Assembly (NCBI GenBank): GCA_001873675.1 | Contig: MNZP01000049.1 | Span: forward strand, 1 to 11,006 | DNA from: Syntrophaceae bacterium CG2_30_49_12 | GTDB taxonomy: Bacteria; Desulfobacterota; Syntrophia; Syntrophales; CG2-30-49-12 | Reading direction: 5' to 3' | Length of the DNA: 11,006 bases | Part shown: positions 6,893 through 11,006 of the stretch, in pieces | Numbering within the stretch: the first letter of the stretch is position 1 | Layout: every line of letters starts with the position of its first letter | Notes under the pieces: generated by a model | What the model saw: the letters and a program-made list of their open reading frames with translations, nothing else | Databases searched by the model: none | What the model was told of the DNA's origin: nothing | Translations under genes and position numbers: made by a program

Positions 6893-7693
6893 TCAGGTGT
6901 TCGTGGACGATCGCGGCATCCAGACCCCGCCACCCAAGCGATGGTAGCGGGAAACGGCGATCTGGCCCATCAGAATCTGTTTCGTTTTTTTGTCGGCTGT
7001 GATTTCCAATACGGATACGTCGCAGGTGCCGCCGCCGAAATCAAAGACGACGCACCGGGTCGTCCGGCCCGCCTCGACGATGCGGTCGGCCCCCTCGCTC
7101 ATGATGTAGTCGATTAGGGCAGCCGTGGGTTCATCGAGGAGATCGTCATCCTGAAGCTCGATGCCTGAATAACCGCAGGCGAGCAGTGTGTCCCGACGCT
7201 GGTTGAGCTGGAAGGATGCGGGCACTGTGACGCAGAAATGTGCAGGCTTGTCTTGCCCTTCCTGACATACGGCGTCCTTCAGAAAACGGAGGATATGGCC
7301 GGCGATCTTGGAGGCGTGATTGAAGGACTCTGACGCTCGATGATAGGTTTTACGCAACCCCATATCGTTCTTGGTCTCGTAGAACAGGTTCCTTTCCGGA
7401 AAGAGGTTGGCCTCCTGGGGTCTGGTTCGCAACCTTTTTGCTCCTTCGCCCATCATCACGCCCGTGTTGTCCAGAACGGCGACCACCGAAGGCACGAGGG
7501 AACTCGTCATGGTTCCCGCCGGCCAGAGCGGTTGATCGATCTCCAGGACCCTGCATACCGGTTTCTCTCCGGACGCCCATGAAGCCTCCGCGACGCTGGA
7601 ATTGGTGGTGCCCAGGTCGATGCCGTAATGTTGAGCCTCGGTCTTATTGCTTTTCTTTTCAGGAGAAGAGAAGAAGAGCTTGAGATCATTCAT
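6893..7693 (-). CDS. Hsp70-like ATPase, N-terminal fragment (lobe I)
   Basis: The intact 5' frame encodes 266 residues, the last ten of which are out of frame. Phosphate-1 motif GIDLGTTNSSVA (24-35), VTVPASFQLNQRRD (155-168), DEPTAALIDY (187-196) and phosphate-2 motif VVFDFGGGTCDVSVL (215-229) are all present, so ATP binding and hydrolysis should be retained in the full protein. Compared with DnaK, lobe I carries unusual inserts (for example WPAGTMTSSLVPSV at 57-70, where DnaK has a short substrate-facing strand). The ATG at 7693 has only a weak TTTGGGAAAT site upstream; no better start lies nearby. As it stands the frame ends at a TGA at 6893-6895 before lobe II is complete, so alone it would not fold as a working Hsp70. 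Confidence 0.8.
   Translation of the reverse strand: MNDLKLFFSSPEKKSNKTEAQHYGIDLGTTNSSVAEASWASGEKPVCRVLEIDQPLWPAGTMTSSLVPSVVAVLDNTGVMMGEGAKRLRTRPQEANLFPERNLFYETKNDMGLRKTYHRASESFNHASKIAGHILRFLKDAVCQEGQDKPAHFCVTVPASFQLNQRRDTLLACGYSGIELQDDDLLDEPTAALIDYIMSEGADRIVEAGRTTRCVVFDFGGGTCDVSVLEITADKKTKQILMGQIAVSRYHRLGGGVWMPRSSTNT
6923..6928 (-). other. Frameshift point in the Hsp70-TPR gene
   Basis: On the - strand the bases read GGT GGC GGG G-T CTG GAT GCC; a base is missing between 6925 and 6924, after a run of four G. On the + strand this is CAGACCCCGCC where CAGATCCCCGCC would keep the frame. The restored codon is GAT (Asp), the residue that normally follows the glycines in this Hsp70 motif. No slippery heptamer or stimulatory structure typical of programmed frameshifting is obvious. 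Confidence 0.8.
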
Positions 7694-7712
7694 ATGTTAT
7701 TTCCCAAATCAT

Positions 7713-7729
7713 TTGTTAAGCTTAAACAA
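7713..7729. promoter_or_regulatory. 17-bp dyad upstream of the Hsp70 gene
   Basis: TTGTTAAGCTTAAACAA is a near-perfect palindrome centred on AAGCTT, with one unpaired base. It lies 20 bases upstream of the Hsp70 ATG in the 119-base gap behind the helicase-nuclease gene. It could be an operator for a small DNA-binding protein such as the SeqA/RHH-like product at 3620-3997, or part of a promoter region, but AT-rich palindromes of this size also arise by chance. No convincing -35/-10 pair was found for the minus strand here; TGATATTGT is a weak extended -10 candidate. Confidence 0.22.
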
Positions 7730-7737
7730 TATCAGCA

Positions 7738-7791
7738 CTAAAACAACCTTATCTCTTTCCCGCAATGCTTGCACGGAACCTTCAATGACAT
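7738..7791 (-). CDS. Tiny ORF with a zinc-knuckle-like CxxC start
   Basis: A 17-codon frame in the gap between the helicase-nuclease and Hsp70 genes encodes MSLKVPCKHCGKEIRLF. The CKHCGKEI part looks like the first half of a zinc ribbon, so it may be a remnant of a larger zinc-ribbon gene, a leader peptide, or chance. There is no clear ribosome binding site, only AGGGAT about 13 bases upstream, and an alternative 28-codon frame (MCYVIEGSVQALRE...) overlaps it. I record it because nothing else explains this gap. Confidence 0.15.
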   Translation of the reverse strand: MSLKVPCKHCGKEIRLF

Positions 7792-7812
7792 AACACATCT
7801 CTATCCCTATAT

Positions 7813-10800
7813 TTATTTATACGGAGCAGTGGCATGACACATAGGATACCTCGAACAACCATAGAACTTCCCATATCTGCCATTACGGAGAATCATACGG
7901 GATTTACATTTCGGGCAAATCTTTCGTGCATCAGCTGGGGATTCCCCACGTGGTTCGGTCCTTGCTGCCTTGATTTTTTTGCAGTACACACAAATTCTGC
8001 CATAACCGGTCGAGCATGCAGGGTCTTTGAACTCTTCACCATCCCGTATAAGCTTGCACTTCGGACACTCCTTGGCTCCATTGTTTTGAATATGATCGAT
8101 GGTTTCGTGTATCGACCGAAGCACATCCACGTTTCCATTCTTTTCTGTCGTTGCGGCCAGCAGCCTCTTATCCAAAGTCTCTATCGGGTTCTTTCCGCAG
8201 TTGAACTTATTTATCCTGATGAATTTGTATCCATAGCTCTCAATGATTTTCTGTCGATACATATCTTCATGCGAATAATACTGGCGGTAATTGAACTCAT
8301 TCACTTCGCCATACTTGGTAAAGTGTTCTTTGAAACCGTCATATTCAATGACAATCTTGTGTTCCCGATCTTTTTCGTTCCTGTAGATCAGAAGGAAGTC
8401 GACCTTATATTTCGGGTGCTGATAGGCCCTTGTTGGGTCAAGCTGCTGCAGATACTCACCAACGTTAAACTGTGGAACAAGCGATACCCTGCCAAGCCCT
8501 TTGTTTTGTTGCCAGAACTTTGTTTGAGCAACCCAGTTCAGCACTTCCTTCTCCATGGGCGAATTTGGGTCTACCGCATCAGGTAACGGCTCTTTCCTTG
8601 CTTCCTCAAGCTCATTCCAGTAATGTCTGAGTGCATCGCCAATTGAACCTGTAAAGGCATCGAGTGGTTTACTGACCACGAAGTGCATACGCTCTTTGGC
8701 CCGGCTGAAGCCGACGTTGAGCCTTTGCGCCTTTATTTTGCCATCTTCTTCGATATCAACTGCATTAAGGTCCTTTATGAACACACCCCACAACCGGTCG
8801 ATCTCCGCGTTCGCTACCATCGAGTAGTAGATAATGTCCCGCTCTTCGCCCTGACAGGTATCAAATGTCATAATTTTGAGATTCAATTCTTCAAAATAGT
8901 AATCCCTGTCCGGCAGCTTGTTGACAGCATCCAAAACCAGCTTCTGCTGATTGGTATGGGGCGTTATGATACCTACTGAACTTTTGATGCCTCCATCTTT
9001 AAGACTCTTAAGTTCATTAATGAGAAATTCTATTTCCAAGCTATTTGTTTTTGGCGTTGTCTCGATTTTTCCATCATGATTTATAAACTCGAATTTCAGG
9101 ACATCATCAATTACCTTCCCGCGTATCTTCATAACCTGCAGGCTGTCCTTGTAAAAATGCTTGTTCGAGTAGGAAATGATTTCCTTATAGCCTCTGAAGT
9201 ACTTGTTAAGCTGAATGCTGAAGTTGCTGATGAATTCGAAGAATTCCAAGATAGAAGTCTTGATGTTGAAGTTGTCCTGTCGGACAAGCTTCTGTGGCTC
9301 ATTAGAAACATTCTTGATGAAAGTATCGCGCAGGTTGTTCAAATATTCCCGGTTCGTGTCTGAACGGGCTTGGGCTGCTTTTACATTGCTAAATTGCTTC
9401 TTGTCGCCAAGGATGAGCACTTTCTTTGCTCGTAATAGTGCAGGGAATGCCTGCGCGATACTAACTTGCGATGCTTCGTCAATGATTACCAAGTCGAAAA
9501 TCTCCGGTTGGAGAGGGATATATTCAGCGTAATCCCTGATTCCGGCAAGAATGCAGGGAAACGATTCCCTTAGCTTAGAGAACTCCTCCCGCGGGAATTT
9601 CTGTTTCTTCTGAATAATTTTCCGCAAAGTAGTGGCAGTAGCCCTACTATTCTGGGAGAATTCAATGACCCGTTCATCCATCTTGTAAGTCATCTGGATA
9701 GTGACAAGTTTCTCAATCTTACTCTTTGCTGTTTCATAGTTGGTTTCGGGAATATTGGAAAAGATTTTTTCAAGCTTCTGTTTGAGTGCTATAAAGTGCA
9801 CAAATTGTTTAAATGCATCGTCGCCCATCGTAATGAGTTTATTGCTACTGCAACCGGCAAGATGAGCGATGTCGATTCCAAGCAGTTTTATAGAGATTGG
9901 GTATTTTTTTAGGTTTTCATTCAGGTATTTAATATCCTCATCAATACCAGCAAAGGCCGAAATTTCCTTAAGTATTGTTTCATTTTTCAGGATGGCGTCG
10001 ATGACGGAAAGGAAGTCGTATGAAATACCTATTCCTTCTGGCCGATTGGCCTTCGCATAGTTGTAGATTGTGGAAATACTCTGTAAAAGGTCGAGATGTT
10101 TGTGTGGTTCCTCGATGTTGATTATTGGCAGTTCCGTCTTAAACCTTTCATTTAAAGCCCTAACTTTGTTTCCTTTGAACATGTAACCTAACAGTCCGCA
10201 CTTCAAAGTATTGTAAGACTGTGTAAATTCCTGCAGCTTAACTAAATTTATGTCGTTAAATTTCTCGCACTTGGTGAGAAGGCTAATATTGCTAAACCGT
10301 TCCTTGACCTTGGCAGCAACGCCTATCAATTCGTTACTCAACCAGATGAGCTTGCGTAGGGTTTCCGTGTTGTGACAGGCAGTTGCTGGAATTTTGAGAA
10401 AAGACAAAGCACGACATTTTTCATTTGTCCCTGTGCTACAGAAAGTTTCGTTTAGGCGGCCAAATATCTGCCTGAACTCCTCCAGTTCCACGCACGAATC
10501 CGGATTGCAGAGGAATTCTCCCAAGTCAACAGGTAGGCCCTTCTCCTCGTAATGCTTTTCTATGACAAAGTAGCGGGCGATATCATTAATATCAATTTCC
10601 TCGCTAACAAGAATCTCTGCCTCAATGTCCTCCTTGAGGGATTGCACAGCTCTATCTATTCCTTGATTCAGCTTTTCCGAATCATTTTTCACTGCCCGGT
10701 AATGAGTCTTAATGTTATTGATGACAGCAGGGGATAGTATTTGCGCGTACGTGCTTCCGGTTTTGCCAAGGCGCAAAATGGGATTCTGGAAGTTCTTGTC

Positions 10801-11006
10801 ATGTCTGACTTTATTGAGCGTAGAGGAGATCTTGTCTTCTACAACGTCAAGAGCTTCTTTCTTGTCTGACAAGACCAGTACCGACTTGTTGTTCAGGACA
10901 CAATCGCAGACAATCGCTGTAATAGTATGGCTTTTCCCAGTACCTGGCGGTCCTGATACAGTGACGTAATTACACCCGGGGCGCTTTATCGCTATAAGAA
11001 TTTGAC
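7813..11006 (-). CDS. UPF1-like SF1 helicase with PD-(D/E)XK nuclease and zinc fingers, 5' end missing
   Basis: The frame is open to the right edge; 1063 residues are visible and the N-terminus lies outside. Visible residues 18-25 are Walker A (GPPGTGKS), 505-512 Walker B (LVIIDEAS), 530-538 motif III (LILGDKKQF), 712-724 motif V (MTFDTCQGEERDI) and 762-773 motif VI (LNVGFSRAKERM). The 480-residue insert between motifs I and II is the long helical region typical of COG1112-type AAA_11/AAA_12 helicases. About 815-935 is a Vsr-like PD-(D/E)XK nuclease (E818, KVDF with D869, IEYDG with E887 and D889). Two zinc fingers follow: CPKC (980, 983) with C-x7-C-x2-C, and a topoisomerase-type C4 finger CPKC...GCSRYPMC (1030-1056). 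It should unwind or translocate on nucleic acid and cut it (inference). The gene is more AT-rich than the Hsp70 gene that follows 119 bases later. Confidence 0.87.
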   Translation of the reverse strand, partial: QILIAIKRPGCNYVTVSGPPGTGKSHTITAIVCDCVLNNKSVLVLSDKKEALDVVEDKISSTLNKVRHDKNFQNPILRLGKTGSTYAQILSPAVINNIKTHYRAVKNDSEKLNQGIDRAVQSLKEDIEAEILVSEEIDINDIARYFVIEKHYEEKGLPVDLGEFLCNPDSCVELEEFRQIFGRLNETFCSTGTNEKCRALSFLKIPATACHNTETLRKLIWLSNELIGVAAKVKERFSNISLLTKCEKFNDINLVKLQEFTQSYNTLKCGLLGYMFKGNKVRALNERFKTELPIINIEEPHKHLDLLQSISTIYNYAKANRPEGIGISYDFLSVIDAILKNETILKEISAFAGIDEDIKYLNENLKKYPISIKLLGIDIAHLAGCSSNKLITMGDDAFKQFVHFIALKQKLEKIFSNIPETNYETAKSKIEKLVTIQMTYKMDERVIEFSQNSRATATTLRKIIQKKQKFPREEFSKLRESFPCILAGIRDYAEYIPLQPEIFDLVIIDEASQVSIAQAFPALLRAKKVLILGDKKQFSNVKAAQARSDTNREYLNNLRDTFIKNVSNEPQKLVRQDNFNIKTSILEFFEFISNFSIQLNKYFRGYKEIISYSNKHFYKDSLQVMKIRGKVIDDVLKFEFINHDGKIETTPKTNSLEIEFLINELKSLKDGGIKSSVGIITPHTNQQKLVLDAVNKLPDRDYYFEELNLKIMTFDTCQGEERDIIYYSMVANAEIDRLWGVFIKDLNAVDIEEDGKIKAQRLNVGFSRAKERMHFVVSKPLDAFTGSIGDALRHYWNELEEARKEPLPDAVDPNSPMEKEVLNWVAQTKFWQQNKGLGRVSLVPQFNVGEYLQQLDPTRAYQHPKYKVDFLLIYRNEKDREHKIVIEYDGFKEHFTKYGEVNEFNYRQYYSHEDMYRQKIIESYGYKFIRINKFNCGKNPIETLDKRLLAATTEKNGNVDVLRSIHETIDHIQNNGAKECPKCKLIRDGEEFKDPACSTGYGRICVYCKKIKAARTEPRGESPADARKICPKCKSRMILRNGRYGKFYGCSRYPMCHATAPYK

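Larger units (their letters stand above)
5286..7693 (-). pseudogene. Hsp70-TPR fusion gene split by a one-base frameshift
   Basis: Read across one missing base, this is a single 802-residue protein: an Hsp70 nucleotide-binding domain (1 to about 445), a beta-rich substrate-binding-like part (about 455-590), a charged linker, TPR-like helical repeats (about 609-725) and a Lys-rich tail (772-780). In the first frame the conserved LGGG at 253-256 is followed by GTC TGG instead of the expected Asp-Leu-Asp. Restoring one A after the G-run (between 6925 and 6924) gives LGGGDLDAAIVHEHLIP, exactly the Hsp70 pattern, and the second frame continues with no further break for 526 codons. Everything else looks under selection, so a sequencing or assembly error, or a very recent mutation, is likely. 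It is translationally coupled to the UvrD-like gene. Cochaperones such as DnaJ or GrpE are not next to it, and its partner may be the neighbouring helicases (inference). Confidence 0.85.

Noticed and set aside
7834..8586. 250-codon + strand frame opposite the helicase-nuclease C-terminus
   Set aside because: It is antisense to the nuclease and zinc-finger region, which has clear motifs; the hydrophobic product is a reverse-complement artefact.
10872..11006. Helicase-nuclease start at 10872
   Set aside because: That codon is an internal TTG; the frame continues to the edge and includes Walker A (GPPGTGKS), so the gene is partial.

Overview
The window has two halves that face each other. The left half (about 1-3.3 kb, + strand) carries two ordinary-looking chromosomal genes. 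The right half (about 3.6 kb to the right edge, - strand) carries an accessory-looking cluster of nucleic-acid ATPases with a modified Hsp70. No rRNA, tRNA, CRISPR array or transposase was seen. The organism is probably a Gram-negative bacterium, because there is a signal-peptide-bearing MuiA/DUF4139-type protein and strong GGAG-type ribosome binding sites. The MTA/SAH-type deaminase next to this gene, and the 'AAGGCACCAAG' inverted repeat at the left edge, would fit a Desulfobacterota (deltaproteobacterial) anaerobe; this placement is inference only.

Left half: 1-324 has no gene. It holds an imperfect inverted repeat of about 184 bp (36-219) and then a plausible promoter with an extended -10. 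This is followed by an amidohydrolase of the methylthioadenosine/S-adenosylhomocysteine deaminase family (325-1659) and, 49 nt later on the same strand, a secreted DUF4140/DUF4139 (MuiA-like) protein (1709-3271). A short stretch (3272-3619) has only weak small ORFs, one of which encodes a possible C-terminal membrane anchor.

Right half, read leftwards: a large SF1 (UPF1-like, COG1112-type) helicase runs off the right edge, with a PD-(D/E)XK/Vsr-like nuclease domain and two C-terminal zinc fingers (7813-11006, 5' end missing). Then come an Hsp70-TPR fusion (5286-7693) broken by one missing base near 6924/6925, a compact UvrD-like SF1A helicase starting 2 nt after the Hsp70 stop (4051-5283), and a small protein with a SeqA/ribbon-helix-helix-like N-terminus (3620-3997). 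The last three are tightly packed and probably cotranscribed. The helicase-nuclease is separated from them by 119 nt and is visibly more AT-rich.

The combination of helicase-nuclease, chaperone ATPase with TPR scaffold, second helicase and small DNA-binding protein looks like a multi-gene anti-invader (defence) or DNA-processing system. I cannot match it with certainty to a named system from sequence alone. It is the most interesting content of the window.
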